Positions 1 to 9,510 of a stretch of DNA of 64,000 bases are shown here, piece by piece. This DNA is from Hyphomicrobiales bacterium (GTDB lineage: Bacteria; Pseudomonadota; Alphaproteobacteria; Rhizobiales; Rhizobiaceae). The stretch spans positions 1-64,000 of the forward strand of contig UCIT01000024.1 of NCBI GenBank assembly GCA_900472625.1. Reading direction: 5' to 3'. Each line of letters begins with the position of its first letter. Within the stretch, counting starts at the first letter, position 1. A program made the position numbers and the translations under genes. The notes beneath the pieces are model-generated. The model ran no database searches, had not been told where the DNA came from, and saw only the letters and a list, made by a program, of their open reading frames with translations.

Positions 1-335
1 AGGCGAAGACCGATCCGGATGGCTTGCCGAGCGAGATCGACGGCCTGAAGGGTCGCCCCGAGGCGGACAATCTTGTCGGCATCTATGCGGCACTCGCCGA
101 CAAGAGCCGCGCCGAGGTGCTGGCCGAATTCGGCGGGCAGCAGTTCTCGGTGTTCAAGCCGGCGCTGATCGAGCTTGCCGTCAACGTGCTGTCGCCGATC
201 ACATCGGAGATGCGCCGACTGATGGCCGATACCAGCCATATCGACGCGATCCTGCGTGATGGCGGCGCACGGGCCCGGGCCCGTGCCGAAGTGACGATGA
301 AGGAAGTGCGCGATATCGTCGGCTTCCTCTACTAG
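1..335 (+). CDS. trpS: Tryptophanyl-tRNA synthetase, C-terminal part
   Basis: The gene is cut by the window start; the reading frame is open from base 3 to the TAG at 333-335. The visible residues ([20 protein letters not shown], then [15 protein letters not shown] and a helical tail ending GFLY) match the C-terminal helical domain of bacterial TrpS, which charges tRNA-Trp in the cytoplasm. The catalytic HIGH and KMSKS regions lie outside the window. A hairpin that could end its transcript follows at 352-374. The family call rests on the C-terminal signature and on the rhizobial gene order (trpS, usp, nfuA, tsaB). Confidence 0.85.
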   Translation, partial: AKTDPDGLPSEIDGLKGRPEADNLVGIYAALADKSRAEVLAEFGGQQFSVFKPALIELAVNVLSPITSEMRRLMADTSHIDAILRDGGARARARAEVTMKEVRDIVGFLY

Positions 336-351
336 GATCGACACCCAGACA

Positions 352-378
352 TCCGGGCGGTCAGGCCGCCCGGACTTG
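352..378 (+). terminator. Hairpin after trpS
   Basis: A perfect 9-bp stem, TCCGGGCGG / CCGCCCGGA, with a 5-base loop starts 16 bases after the trpS stop. The T-tract behind it is weak (cttgtc), so termination is likely but not certain. Confidence 0.5.
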
Positions 379-428
379 TCGAACATCAGGTGACAGCGTA
401 CTCTCCTTGCAGCTGTGAGGAGGCCAAG

Positions 429-854
429 ATGCGCGACCGCGACCTCATTCAGATCGGCATGATGGAGCTCCGTTTTCTGGTCGATGAGGATCAGAGCGCG
501 GAAAGCCTCGTCATGTTCGAATTCGCCGTGCCTTACCAGTCGCGCGTGCCGGCGGCGCATTACCACAGCGACGTCGATGAAGTGGTCTACGGCCTCGAAG
601 GCAGGATGACGACCACCGTCGGCAGCGACAAGCACGAGGTCTGTCCCGGGCAGACCATCTTCATTCCACGCGGTGTGGTCCACACCCACGAAAACCTGCA
701 TCCGGAAACCGCCCGCGTGCTGATCACCATGACACCGGGCCTGATCGGTCGGCGGTTCTTCGAGGAGATCGCCTCGGCAATCAATGTGGTCGGCAAGCCC
801 GACATCGAGCACGTCAAGGAAATCATGCTGCTTTACGGGCTGGTGCCGGCCTGA
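429..854 (+). CDS. Single-domain cupin protein
   Basis: A 141-residue protein with both cupin motifs. Motif 1 has H44-Y-H46, E51 and G58; motif 2 has IPRGVVHTHEN, with the fourth metal ligand His. This makes a small metal-binding beta-barrel; the substrate cannot be told. The start at 429 is chosen because GAGGAGG lies 7 bases upstream; an in-frame GTG at 390 would add 13 residues but has no such site. Single-domain cupins range from dioxygenases and isomerases to ligand sensors. The neighbours (trpS and a stress protein) do not narrow this. Confidence 0.75.
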   Translation: MRDRDLIQIGMMELRFLVDEDQSAESLVMFEFAVPYQSRVPAAHYHSDVDEVVYGLEGRMTTTVGSDKHEVCPGQTIFIPRGVVHTHENLHPETARVLITMTPGLIGRRFFEEIASAINVVGKPDIEHVKEIMLLYGLVPA

Positions 855-932
855 CGGGCTGTCGGTGATCGACCCGTTTGCGGCAAAACGGGGACTTGCA
901 AATTTTCCGGTTCGCGTGTCAGAGTCCGCTCC

Positions 933-1424
933 ATGGTATCAAAACGACTCTCACGGCTCGAAGGTCACCGCCGCAAGTTCATGGCCGTGATCGACGACAC
1001 GCCCGAATGCCAGCGCGCCGTCCACTATGCCGGCCGGCGGGCGAAGAATTCCAATGGCGGCCTCGTGCTCGTCTATGTGATCCCCGATGGCGACTTCCAG
1101 CAATGGCTGGGGGTCGAGGAGATCATGCGGGCGGAAGCACGCGAGGAAGCGGAAGCCGTGGTGGCGAAATCGGCGCAGCTGGTGCGCGAGAATATCGGCA
1201 TCGAGCCGGAGATCGTCATCCGCGAGGGCGGTGCGGCCGAGCAGATCAACGCCGTGATCGAGGACGACCGCGACATCGCCATCCTGGTGCTGGCCGCGAG
1301 CTCCGCCAAGGAGGGTCCGGGACCGCTGGTGTCGTCGGTCGCCGGCCGGGGTGCCGCCTTTCCCATCCCCGTCACCGTTTTGCCTGATACACTGAGCGAC
1401 GAGGAACTGGACGCGTTGGCATAA
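933..1424 (+). CDS. Universal stress protein (UspA family)
   Basis: A 163-residue single Usp domain. It begins with a basic stretch, then the strand FMAVIDDTPECQRAV typical of the N-terminal Usp strand and helix. Later come an ILVLAAS strand and a C-terminal FPIPVTVLPDTLS strand, which usually dimerises. The ATP-type loop G-2x-G-9x-G(S/T) is not clearly present, so it may be a UspA-like rather than an ATP-binding UspFG-like member. It sits alone between a cupin gene and nfuA, the conserved place for this gene in Rhizobiaceae. It is probably a cytoplasmic stress-response factor. Confidence 0.8.
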   Translation: MVSKRLSRLEGHRRKFMAVIDDTPECQRAVHYAGRRAKNSNGGLVLVYVIPDGDFQQWLGVEEIMRAEAREEAEAVVAKSAQLVRENIGIEPEIVIREGGAAEQINAVIEDDRDIAILVLAASSAKEGPGPLVSSVAGRGAAFPIPVTVLPDTLSDEELDALA

Positions 1425-1448
1425 ACGCGCTTTCTTGAGTATCACTCT

Positions 1449-1477
1449 CTTGAATAGCGAGGCCAAACGGCTTATTT
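1449..1477 (+). promoter_or_regulatory. Candidate nfuA promoter
   Basis: CTTGAA, a 17-base spacer, then TTATTT. The -35 is 5 of 6 to the rhizobial CTTGAC and the spacing is ideal; the -10 is moderate. Transcription would start near 1484, inside the Irr-like box described next and about 50 bases before the nfuA start. Confidence 0.5.
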
Positions 1478-1481
1478 CTAC

Positions 1482-1498
1482 TTTTGAAGAATTCTAAA
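1482..1498 (+). promoter_or_regulatory. Irr-like iron control element (ICE) before nfuA
   Basis: TTTTGAA-GAA-TTCTAAA is one base from the palindrome TTTAGAA-N3-TTCTAAA that I recall for the iron control element bound by Irr in Rhizobiales. It lies directly downstream of the proposed -10, at the predicted transcription start, the usual position for repression. Irr represses iron-consuming functions when iron is scarce, and NfuA is an Fe-S carrier, so motif and gene fit. The motif match is seen; binding is inferred. Confidence 0.5.
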
Positions 1499-1535
1499 TA
1501 CGTCGCGGGCGCGCGCCTGCCGCACGGAGAGCACA

Positions 1536-2102
1536 ATGTTTATCCAGACCGAAGCCACGCCGAACCCTTCCACGCAGAAGTTCCTGCCGGGCAAGATCGT
1601 CATGGAGAACGGCACCGCCGAGTTCCGCAACCGCGAAGAGGCGAACGCCTCGCCGCTCGCCGCGCGACTGTTCGAGATCAACGGCGTCACCGGCGTCTAC
1701 TTCGGCTACGATTTCATCAGCGTCTCCAAGGAAGACCAGGAGTGGCAGCATCTGAAGCCCGCCATCCTCGGCTCGATCATGGAACACTTCATGTCCGGCA
1801 AGCCGGTCATGGGCGCCGCCTCGGTGCTTGGCGAAGCCGCTGACGCCGATGGTGAATTCTTCGACGAGGGCGACGAGACGATCGTTCTCACCATCAAGGA
1901 ACTGCTGGAGACGCGCGTGCGTCCGGCCGTTGCCCAGGATGGCGGCGACATCACCTTCCGCGGTTTCAAGGACGGCACCGTCTATCTCAACATGAAGGGC
2001 TCGTGCGCCGGTTGCCCGTCCTCGACGGCAACGCTGAAGCACGGCGTCCAGAACCTGCTGCGCCATTTCGTGCCCGAGGTCCAGGAAGTCGAGGCCGTCT
2101 GA
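1536..2102 (+). CDS. nfuA: Fe-S cluster scaffold/carrier NfuA (NifU-like)
   Basis: A 188-residue protein with an N-terminal Nfu domain (about 1-90, starting MFIQTEATPNPST) and a C-terminal NifU domain (about 115-185). The NifU domain holds the cluster-binding pair C157-x2-C160 in GSCAGCPSSTATLKHGV. NfuA carries [4Fe-4S] clusters to client enzymes in the cytosol. MiaB, a radical-SAM Fe-S enzyme encoded 3 kb downstream, is a plausible client, as is HemW. ATG 1536 follows GGAGAGCACA. Control by Irr is suggested by the box at 1482-1498. Confidence 0.92.
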   Translation: MFIQTEATPNPSTQKFLPGKIVMENGTAEFRNREEANASPLAARLFEINGVTGVYFGYDFISVSKEDQEWQHLKPAILGSIMEHFMSGKPVMGAASVLGEAADADGEFFDEGDETIVLTIKELLETRVRPAVAQDGGDITFRGFKDGTVYLNMKGSCAGCPSSTATLKHGVQNLLRHFVPEVQEVEAV

Positions 2103-2196
2103 CGACCTGAACCAACATTCGTGATGACGCGGCGTTTGCAAGCGCTGGATTGCGATGTATGGACAGTCAGGAACGGTTTATTCGGAAATAGATGCC

Positions 2197-2856
2197 ATGA
2201 TCATACTGGCGCTCGACACCGCAGGTGTGGATTGCGCTGCTTCTGTCTATGACAGCGGCAGGAATACGGTGCTGGGGGAGGCATCGGACATGATCGGCAA
2301 GGGGCATGCAGAGCACCTGATGGGAATAGTCGACCGCGCGCTGGATCAGGCGGGCGTTCAGCTGTCGGCCGTCGAGCGCATCGCCGTCACCATCGGTCCG
2401 GGCTCCTTCACAGGCATTCGCGTCGGCGTGGCCGCCGCCCGTGGCTTTGCCCTTTCGCTTGGCGTGCCCGCCGTCGGCATTACGACGCTATCAGTCATGG
2501 CCGAGGCCGAGCGTGAGCGCTCGCCGGGCCAACAGGTGCTCGCCGCCATGGACGCCAAGCGCAACGAGATCTATCTGCAAGCCTTCGACGTCGACGGCAC
2601 GCCGCTCGACGACGCCAGGGCCGTGACTGTCGAGGAGGCGCAGGCCTTCGCCGCATCCTTCGATGGTGCGATCACCGGCTCTGCGACGCCATTGCTGCGG
2701 CCTGATGTTACCGGCGACCACGCCAACCATTTCCCCATCTCCATCGTGGCGCGCCTTGCCGCTGCTGCGGATCCCTCTTCCGGAAAGCCGAAGCCACTTT
2801 ATCTGCGCGGACCCGACGCCAAGCCGCAGGCGGGGTTTGCGATTGCGCGAGTATGA
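2197..2856 (+). CDS. tsaB: tRNA threonylcarbamoyladenosine biosynthesis protein TsaB
   Basis: A 219-residue ASKHA-fold protein beginning MIILALDTAGVDCAASVYD. The conserved blocks GHAEHLMGIVD and IGPGSFTGIRVGVAAARGFA are present. TsaB is the partner of TsaD in making t6A37 on ANN-decoding tRNAs. An in-frame upstream ATG at 2155 would add 14 residues that do not belong to the family, so 2197 is preferred. The stop overlaps the rimI start by four bases (ATGA), a translational coupling also found in many other bacteria. The length is usual for the family. Confidence 0.9.
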   Translation: MIILALDTAGVDCAASVYDSGRNTVLGEASDMIGKGHAEHLMGIVDRALDQAGVQLSAVERIAVTIGPGSFTGIRVGVAAARGFALSLGVPAVGITTLSVMAEAERERSPGQQVLAAMDAKRNEIYLQAFDVDGTPLDDARAVTVEEAQAFAASFDGAITGSATPLLRPDVTGDHANHFPISIVARLAAAADPSSGKPKPLYLRGPDAKPQAGFAIARV

Positions 2857-3353
2857 CCATGCTGGAATCCTATCTGTCGCTGAAACCGGAATACGAAATC
2901 ATCCCGATGGATGCCGATGACTGCCGCGCGGTCTCGGCACTGCATGGCGAGCGCTTCGCCCGCCCGTGGGGCGACGGCGAGTTCTACAGCCTGCTCACAC
3001 AGAGCAACGTCTTCGGCTTCGTGGCGCGCCAGACCAACGCCTTTCTGAAAAAGCCGCTGCCGGGCTTCGTGCTGGCGCGCGAGGTGGCCGGCGAGGCGGA
3101 GATCCTGACGATTGCCGTGCAGGCCAAGGTCGGGCGCTCGGGTCTCGGCTGGCGGCTGATGCAGGCGGCGATGCGCGAAGCGAAGCTGCGCGGCGGCGAG
3201 AGCATCTTCCTCGAGGTCGATGGCGGCAACGTCGCGGCGCTCGGTCTTTATCGCAAGCTTGGCTTCGACCAGGTCGGAGAACGACGTGGATACTACAAGG
3301 ATGTGAATGGCGCGGTTTCCACGGCGCTTGTCATGAAGCGTGTTCTTCGCTAG
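2853..3353 (+). CDS. rimI: Ribosomal-protein-alanine N-acetyltransferase RimI
   Basis: A 166-residue GNAT protein. The acetyl-CoA loop is seen as VGRSGLGWRLMQAAM (motif Q/R-x2-G-x-G/A), followed by FLEVDGGNVAALGLYRKLGF and a final GYYKD segment typical of RimI. RimI acetylates the N-terminal alanine of ribosomal protein S18. The gene overlaps tsaB by four bases, as is common for this pair. ATG 2853 or 2859 could be used; 2853 gives the overlap. Confidence 0.88.
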   Translation: MTMLESYLSLKPEYEIIPMDADDCRAVSALHGERFARPWGDGEFYSLLTQSNVFGFVARQTNAFLKKPLPGFVLAREVAGEAEILTIAVQAKVGRSGLGWRLMQAAMREAKLRGGESIFLEVDGGNVAALGLYRKLGFDQVGERRGYYKDVNGAVSTALVMKRVLR

Positions 3354-3389
3354 TTCCGTTTTGAAACGTTGACTATCGGAAGGCGCCTC

Positions 3390-3818
3390 ATGACTGATGT
3401 GGCCAAAACCCTTGAGGATCTCTGCACCGAGCGCGGCATGCGTATGACCGAGCAGCGCCGCGTCATCGCACGCATTCTCGAGGAATCCGAAGACCATCCC
3501 GACGTGGAGGAGCTCTACCGCCGCTCGGTGAAGGTCGATGCCAAGATCTCGATCTCGACGGTCTATCGCACCGTCAAGCTGTTCGAGGACGCCGGCATCA
3601 TCGCCCGCCACGACTTCCGCGACGGACGTTCGCGCTATGAGACCGTGCCGGAAGAGCATCATGACCACCTGATCGACCTGAAGACCGGCATCGTCATCGA
3701 ATTCCGCTCGCCCGAGATCGAGGCGTTGCAGGAGCGGATTGCCCGCGAGCATGGGTTCACGCTGGTCGATCACCGGCTCGAGCTCTACGGCATACCGCTG
3801 AAGAAGGACGATCACTGA
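3390..3818 (+). CDS. Fur-family metalloregulator (Fur/Mur type)
   Basis: A 142-residue Fur-family repressor: N-terminal winged helix with TEQRRVIARIL and ISISTVYRTVKLFEDAGII, then a dimerisation domain with the metal ligands H74, H90-H91-D92-H93 and H128. There is no C-terminal CxxC structural zinc site (only C12), which is usual for alphaproteobacterial Fur/Mur. By position it corresponds to the Fur/Mur copy between rimI and plsC in Agrobacterium and Ensifer, where Fur/Mur answers mainly to manganese. ATG 3390 follows GGAAGG; an earlier ATG-less extension from 3369 has no good site. Irr is an alternative family name, but its HxH haem segment is not obvious here. Confidence 0.82.
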   Translation: MTDVAKTLEDLCTERGMRMTEQRRVIARILEESEDHPDVEELYRRSVKVDAKISISTVYRTVKLFEDAGIIARHDFRDGRSRYETVPEEHHDHLIDLKTGIVIEFRSPEIEALQERIAREHGFTLVDHRLELYGIPLKKDDH

Positions 3819-3839
3819 GGCCATGAACGCAGCCGCGGA

Positions 3840-4640
3840 GTGTCGGATTTGATCGCCTGGCTGCGCGTTGCCCTCGCCGGCATCGCCATTCTCATCGTCA
3901 GTCTCGTGTTGATGCCCTGGCAATTGCTGGCGCTGCGCTTCGACTGGAAGATGCGGCGCTGGCTGCCGCGCGTCTGGCACCGGATCATCTGCTTCTGTCT
4001 CGGCATCCGCGTGCGTGTTCATGGACAGATGGAAACGCACCGGCCGCTGATGCTCTGTGCCAACCATTCCTCGTGGATGGACATCATGGTGCTGTCGTCG
4101 ATCGCCGACGTCGCCTTCATCGCCAAGAACGAGGTGCGCGACTGGCCGATCTTCGGGACGCTCGCCAAACTGCAGAAGAGCGTGTTCGTGGTGCGCGAGG
4201 AAAAGCGCAATACGGGAAACCAGGTGAACGAGATCGCGGCGCGTATGGCCGACGGCGAGATCGTCGTGCTGTTTCCCGAGGGCACGACATCGGATGGCAA
4301 CCGGCTGCTGGAAGTGAAATCCTCGCTGTTCGGCGCCGCCGCCATGGCGGTTCCCGCCTCGCCGACCGGCACCGTCATCGTGCAGCCGGTGGCAATCGCC
4401 TATACCGGCGTCCACGGCCTGCCGATGGGCCGCTACCACCGGCCGCTGGCTTCCTGGCCCGGCGACGTCGAGATGCTGCCGCACCTGAAGGACATGCTGC
4501 GCTGCGGCGCCTTCGACGTCGACGTGCATTTCGGTGAGGCGGTTTCCTACGGTGCCGAGACCAACCGAAAGCAGGTCAGCGCGACGATCGCGCAGCGGAT
4601 CCGCACCATGCTGGCCGCGGCGTTGCGGGGACGCAGCTAG
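3840..4640 (+). CDS. 1-acyl-glycerol-3-phosphate / lyso-ornithine lipid acyltransferase (PlsC/OlsA type)
   Basis: A 266-residue membrane acyltransferase: an N-terminal hydrophobic anchor (about 5-30), the catalytic box N75-H76-x4-D81 (NHSSWMD) and the substrate box FPEGTTS (145-151). It transfers an acyl chain to a lysolipid at the inner membrane. In Ensifer the gene at this position is, as I recall, OlsA, which completes ornithine lipid; PlsC for phosphatidic acid is the alternative and the two cannot be separated by eye. The GTG at 3840 is used; it follows the fur gene by 21 bases, so an operon is likely. Confidence 0.8.
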   Translation: MSDLIAWLRVALAGIAILIVSLVLMPWQLLALRFDWKMRRWLPRVWHRIICFCLGIRVRVHGQMETHRPLMLCANHSSWMDIMVLSSIADVAFIAKNEVRDWPIFGTLAKLQKSVFVVREEKRNTGNQVNEIAARMADGEIVVLFPEGTTSDGNRLLEVKSSLFGAAAMAVPASPTGTVIVQPVAIAYTGVHGLPMGRYHRPLASWPGDVEMLPHLKDMLRCGAFDVDVHFGEAVSYGAETNRKQVSATIAQRIRTMLAAALRGRS

Positions 4641-4647
4641 CGCATAT

Positions 4648-4676
4648 TGTACAAATCTACATAGCTATGTAGATTT
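4648..4676 (+). promoter_or_regulatory. brnT promoter with a 24-bp perfect palindrome
   Basis: Bases 4653-4676 form a perfect inverted repeat with half-site AAATCTACATAG. A possible promoter, TTGTAC (4648-4653), 16-base spacer, TAGATT (4670-4675), is covered by it. This is where an autoregulating BrnA repressor would bind. The predicted transcription start is at or next to the brnT ATG (4682), so the message may be nearly leaderless. The palindrome is seen; binding and start site are inferred. Confidence 0.6.
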
Positions 4677-4681
4677 CACGT

Positions 4682-4975
4682 ATGGGGCAGAACGAAAAAT
4701 GCTCATGGGACGATGCTAAATGCGCGCGCAACATCGCCACCCACGGCTATGACTTCGCGGATGTCCAAGAGATTTTCGATGGTCGTTTTCTGATCACAAG
4801 GCAGGATGCCCGTCATGACTATGGCGAATTCCGATACAATTCTCTCGTCATGTTCAGGGACCGGCTGATCAACGTGACGTTCACACCGCGCCGCGGCAAG
4901 ATCCACCTCATCTCCGTGCGCCCGGCAAGCCGTGAAGAAAGGAGTTTTTATCATGACAAAGCCGAAAGCCGCTAA
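4682..4975 (+). CDS. brnT: BrnT family ribonuclease toxin
   Basis: A 97-residue protein of the BrnT (DUF497) family. It has W-D--K---N---HG-DF (WDDAKCARNIATHGYDF), then DYGEFRYNS and an R-x-I-HLISVRPASREER stretch with the C-terminal RxxxxxE-type residues of the toxin fold. BrnT is an RNase-like toxin that is neutralised by BrnA. ATG 4682 sits at the end of the palindromic promoter with little room for a ribosome site. It overlaps brnA by 23 bases. The pair is inserted between plsC and miaB and is probably mobile. Confidence 0.85.
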   Translation: MGQNEKCSWDDAKCARNIATHGYDFADVQEIFDGRFLITRQDARHDYGEFRYNSLVMFRDRLINVTFTPRRGKIHLISVRPASREERSFYHDKAESR

Positions 4976-5234
4976 AGGCACGGACTGGGCGCGCATCGAC
5001 GCTCTCACGGATGACGAGATCGAGCGGATGGCAGCCAGCGATATCGACAACCCGACGAGCACAGTGGAAGATTGGGCGGACTCAATCGTTGGATTGCCGC
5101 CTCTCAAGGAGGCCGTTAACGCCAAGTTCGATGCGGACGTGGTGGCCTGGTTCAAATCGCAGGGGCGTGGCTATCAGACTCGGATGAACGCCGTCTTGCG
5201 GATCTACATGGAACGCCATCGGAAGACGGGATAA
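4953..5234 (+). CDS. brnA: BrnA family antitoxin (ribbon-helix-helix)
   Basis: A 93-residue protein. The N-terminal half has the W-x-R-I-DALTDDEIERMAASDIDNP signature of BrnA, which wraps the toxin. The C-terminal half (VNAKFDADVVAWFKSQGRGYQTRMNAVLRIYM) is a ribbon-helix-helix DNA-binding domain. Start 4953 is set by GAAAGGAG seven bases upstream; an in-frame ATG-like start at 4932 lacks a site. BrnA neutralises BrnT and represses the operon, probably at the palindrome 4653-4676. A small terminator follows at 5228. Confidence 0.85.
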   Translation: MTKPKAAKGTDWARIDALTDDEIERMAASDIDNPTSTVEDWADSIVGLPPLKEAVNAKFDADVVAWFKSQGRGYQTRMNAVLRIYMERHRKTG

Positions 5235-5246
5235 GAATCCCTTTTC
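5228..5246 (+). terminator. Terminator after brnTA
   Basis: GGGAT, loop AAGA, ATCCC, then TTTTCT. The stem is short, but it overlaps the brnA stop and has a T-tract, so it is a plausible end of the toxin-antitoxin transcript. Confidence 0.5.
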
Positions 5247-5276
5247 TCCTCGATCAAAAACAACTAAACAGCCGGG

Positions 5277-6686
<1,410 letters not shown>

Positions 6687-6704
6687 CCCAAGGAGCTCGA
6701 CCGC

Positions 6705-7757
6705 TTGAACGGACAAGAATTGGTTTCTTCTTCACCGCGCCCCCCACGTATCGCGAGCGACGCCAATCACTTTATTCTGACGTTCGAAAACAATCGGTTC
6801 GCCAGCGAACTGTTTGGGCAATTCGACCAGAACCTCAAGCTCCTCGAGGAACGCCTGAACATCGATGCGCGAGCGCGGGGCAACTCCGTCGTGATCTCGG
6901 GTGACATCGTCACCACCAATCAGGCGCGCCGTACGCTCGACTATCTCTACGAGAAACTGCAGAAAGGCGGCAGCGTGGAACGATCCGACGTGGAAGGCGC
7001 AATCCGCATGGCGGTGGCCGCCGACGACCAGCTCAGCCTGCCGACGATGGAGCGAAAAGCCAAATTGTCGATGGCGCAGGTCTCGACCCGCAAGAAGACC
7101 ATCATTGCCCGCACGCCGACGCAGGATGCCTATCTCCGGGCGCTTGAGCGCGCCGAGCTGGTGTTCGGCTGCGGCCCGGCCGGCACCGGCAAGACCTACC
7201 TTGCGGTTGCCCACGCGGCGCAGCTGCTGGAGCGCGGCGTGGTCGAGAAGATCATCCTGTCGCGTCCAGCCGTGGAAGCCGGCGAACGCCTGGGCTTTTT
7301 GCCCGGCGACATGAAGGAGAAGGTCGATCCTTACCTCCGCCCGCTCTATGACGCACTCTACGACATGATGCCAGCCGACAAGGTCGACCGCGCGATCACC
7401 GCCGGCGTCATCGAAATCGCGCCGCTCGCCTTCATGCGCGGACGCACGCTGGCCAACGCCGCCGTCATCCTCGACGAGGCGCAGAACACCACGTCGATGC
7501 AGATGAAGATGTTCCTGACGCGTCTCGGCGAGAATTCGCGGATGATCATCACCGGCGACCCGAGCCAGATCGACTTGCCGCGCGGCGTCAAATCCGGTCT
7601 CGTGGAAGCGCTGCAGCTTTTGAACGGCGTCGAGGGCATCTCGATCGTCCGCTTCAAGGATACCGACGTCGTGCGTCACCCGCTCGTCGGTCGCATCGTG
7701 CGCGCTTACGACGCCACCTATGCTGTTGATACCGGCGAGGCGATCCGACAGGACTGA
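6705..7757 (+). CDS. phoH: PhoH-family ATPase (PhoH-like protein)
   Basis: A 350-residue protein with an N-terminal KH-like region (about 25-95) and a PhoH ATPase domain. Walker A is GPAGTGKT (157-164) and Walker B is VILDEAQN. PhoH proteins are RNA-linked NTPases and are almost always encoded next to ybeY, which points to a role in rRNA or RNA quality control. The start is a TTG at 6705, supported by AAGGAG about 10 bases upstream. Its TGA overlaps the ybeY ATG by one base. Confidence 0.9.
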   Translation: MNGQELVSSSPRPPRIASDANHFILTFENNRFASELFGQFDQNLKLLEERLNIDARARGNSVVISGDIVTTNQARRTLDYLYEKLQKGGSVERSDVEGAIRMAVAADDQLSLPTMERKAKLSMAQVSTRKKTIIARTPTQDAYLRALERAELVFGCGPAGTGKTYLAVAHAAQLLERGVVEKIILSRPAVEAGERLGFLPGDMKEKVDPYLRPLYDALYDMMPADKVDRAITAGVIEIAPLAFMRGRTLANAAVILDEAQNTTSMQMKMFLTRLGENSRMIITGDPSQIDLPRGVKSGLVEALQLLNGVEGISIVRFKDTDVVRHPLVGRIVRAYDATYAVDTGEAIRQD

Positions 7758-8272
7758 TGGCCGAGCTCGACATACAGATCAGCATCGAGGAGGGCGAATG
7801 GCCCTCCGAGGACGCTTTGCACACACTGGCGGAACGCGTGCTGGAAACGGCCGCGACACACCTGCGCGAAACCGAGAAGCAGCCGTTTCCGAAGATGGCG
7901 CCAGAGGTGTCGCTTGTGTTCACCGACGACGCCTCGATCCAGGACATCAATGCGGAATGGCGCGGCAAGGACAAGCCGACCAACGTGCTGTCCTTCCCAG
8001 CCTTTCCCGTTCAGCCCGGCAAGGTGCCGGGGCCGATGCTGGGCGACATCATCATCGCCCGGGAGACCGTCGGACGCGAGGCGGTGGAGCTGGAAAAGAG
8101 CTTCGACGACCATCTCACCCACCTAATGGTGCATGGCTTCTTGCATCTCTTCGGCTACGATCATAATAATGATAGTGAAGCCGAGATAATGGAGGGGCTG
8201 GAGACTCGCATTCTGGCGAAACTCGGCCTATCTGACCCATACGAGGGTCAAGACCTTAAAATGGAACCATGA
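7757..8272 (+). CDS. ybeY: Endoribonuclease YbeY (16S rRNA maturation)
   Basis: A 171-residue metalloprotein with the zinc motif H-x3-H-x5-H in [15 protein letters not shown]. YbeY acts in 3' end processing of 16S rRNA and in 70S ribosome quality control. Translation is coupled on both sides: one-base overlap with phoH (TGATG) and four-base overlap with tlyC (ATGA). In Ensifer the orthologue, as known from the literature, also affects small-RNA regulation. The length is usual. Confidence 0.92.
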   Translation: MAELDIQISIEEGEWPSEDALHTLAERVLETAATHLRETEKQPFPKMAPEVSLVFTDDASIQDINAEWRGKDKPTNVLSFPAFPVQPGKVPGPMLGDIIIARETVGREAVELEKSFDDHLTHLMVHGFLHLFGYDHNNDSEAEIMEGLETRILAKLGLSDPYEGQDLKMEP

Positions 8273-9420
8273 GCGACTTTACGACGAGACCGGCCACCGA
8301 GGCCAAGGACACCGCCGATCAATCATCCTCCGACGAGGGTGGCAGTAGTAGCAGGCAGTCCGGACGATCCCAATCCTTCTGGTCGCGGGCTGCCCGCATA
8401 TTGAGGCCACAGCAAGGTTCGCGCCTTCGCGAAGATCTTGCCGATGCGCTGATGACCGACGCGGCCGACGGCGATGCCTTCTCCGCCGACGAAAAGGCGA
8501 TGCTGAACAACATCCTGCGGTTTCGCGAAGTGCGCGTTGCCGACGTCATGGTGCCGCGCGCCGACATCGAGGCGGTGGACCAGACCATCACCATCGGCGA
8601 ACTGATGATCCTGTTCGAGGAATCCGGCCGCTCGCGCATGCCCGTCTATGCCGAGACGCTGGATGATCCGCGCGGCATGGTGCATATCCGCGATCTCCTC
8701 TCCTACGTCGCCAAGCAGGCACGCAACAAGCGCCGCGCCGCGACCAAGGCCGTCAAGGGCGCCGCACCGATCGTCGAGGTTTCGCCGGAGAGCCTGCAGA
8801 AGGCACCGCGCTCGGCCAAGCCCAATTTCGATCTCGCCCGTGTCGATCTGCAGAAGACGCTGGCCGAGGCCGGGATCATCCGCAAGATCCTGTTCGTTCC
8901 GCCCTCGATGCTGGCCTCCGACCTGTTGCGCCGCATGCAGGTCAACCGCACGCAGATGGCGCTCGTTATCGACGAATACGGCGGCACCGACGGACTGGCC
9001 TCGCACGAGGACATCGTCGAGATGGTGGTCGGCGACATCGACGACGAGCATGACGACGAAGAGGTGATGTTCAAGCGGGTTTCCGAGGACATGTTCGTTG
9101 CCGACGCCCGCGTCGAGCTCGAGGATATCGCCGAAGCCATCGGACCGGATTTCGACATCACCGAGCAGGTCGACGAGGTCGATACGCTGGGCGGGCTGAT
9201 CTTCTCCGAACTCGGGCGCATACCCGTGCGCGGCGAGGTGGTGCAGGCGCTGCCCGGCTTCGAATTCCATATTCTCGACGCCGATCCGCGGCGGATCAAG
9301 CGCGTGCGCATCACCCGCAAACGCCAGGCTATCCGCCGGCGCGTCAAGGCGGATGGCGACGGCGCGCATGGTGCCGATCACAGCGACGAACGGCAGACCG
9401 AGACGCCGACGGCAAACTGA
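8269..9420 (+). CDS. tlyC: Hemolysin-like CBS/CorC-domain protein (TlyC/CorC family)
   Basis: A 383-residue protein: a low-complexity N-terminus rich in S, D and R, two CBS domains (about 80-260, with [12 protein letters not shown] and [26 protein letters not shown]), and a C-terminal CorC_HlyC FAD-like domain ([19 protein letters not shown]). No membrane segments are seen, so it is the soluble CorC/YbeX type rather than the CNNM type. It is linked to Mg/Co efflux in other bacteria, and ybeX is linked with ybeY and lnt in many genomes, as here. Haemolytic activity should not be assumed. Confidence 0.85.
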   Translation: MSDFTTRPATEAKDTADQSSSDEGGSSSRQSGRSQSFWSRAARILRPQQGSRLREDLADALMTDAADGDAFSADEKAMLNNILRFREVRVADVMVPRADIEAVDQTITIGELMILFEESGRSRMPVYAETLDDPRGMVHIRDLLSYVAKQARNKRRAATKAVKGAAPIVEVSPESLQKAPRSAKPNFDLARVDLQKTLAEAGIIRKILFVPPSMLASDLLRRMQVNRTQMALVIDEYGGTDGLASHEDIVEMVVGDIDDEHDDEEVMFKRVSEDMFVADARVELEDIAEAIGPDFDITEQVDEVDTLGGLIFSELGRIPVRGEVVQALPGFEFHILDADPRRIKRVRITRKRQAIRRRVKADGDGAHGADHSDERQTETPTAN

Positions 9421-9428
9421 TCACGGCC

Positions 9429-9466
9429 AGCGGCGACAAGCCGCGACGACAAGCGGCTGCTTTTTT
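9429..9466 (+). terminator. Terminator with competing stem between tlyC and lnt
   Basis: AGCCGC (9439) pairs with GCGGCT (9453) and is followed by six Ts (9461-9466). An upstream AGCGGC (9429) can pair with the same middle segment instead, which gives two mutually exclusive hairpins in the tlyC-lnt gap. Confidence 0.5.
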
Positions 9467-9510
9467 GAAACACTGCGACCTCAGTTGATTCGCGGATTGG
9501 TGGGGTGTGC

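Noticed and set aside
2799..4529. A 576-codon open frame on the minus strand opposite tsaB-rimI-fur-plsC
   Set aside because: It runs through four well-supported genes on the other strand, has His/Asp/Arg-rich composition typical of antisense frames in GC-rich DNA, and shows no domain.
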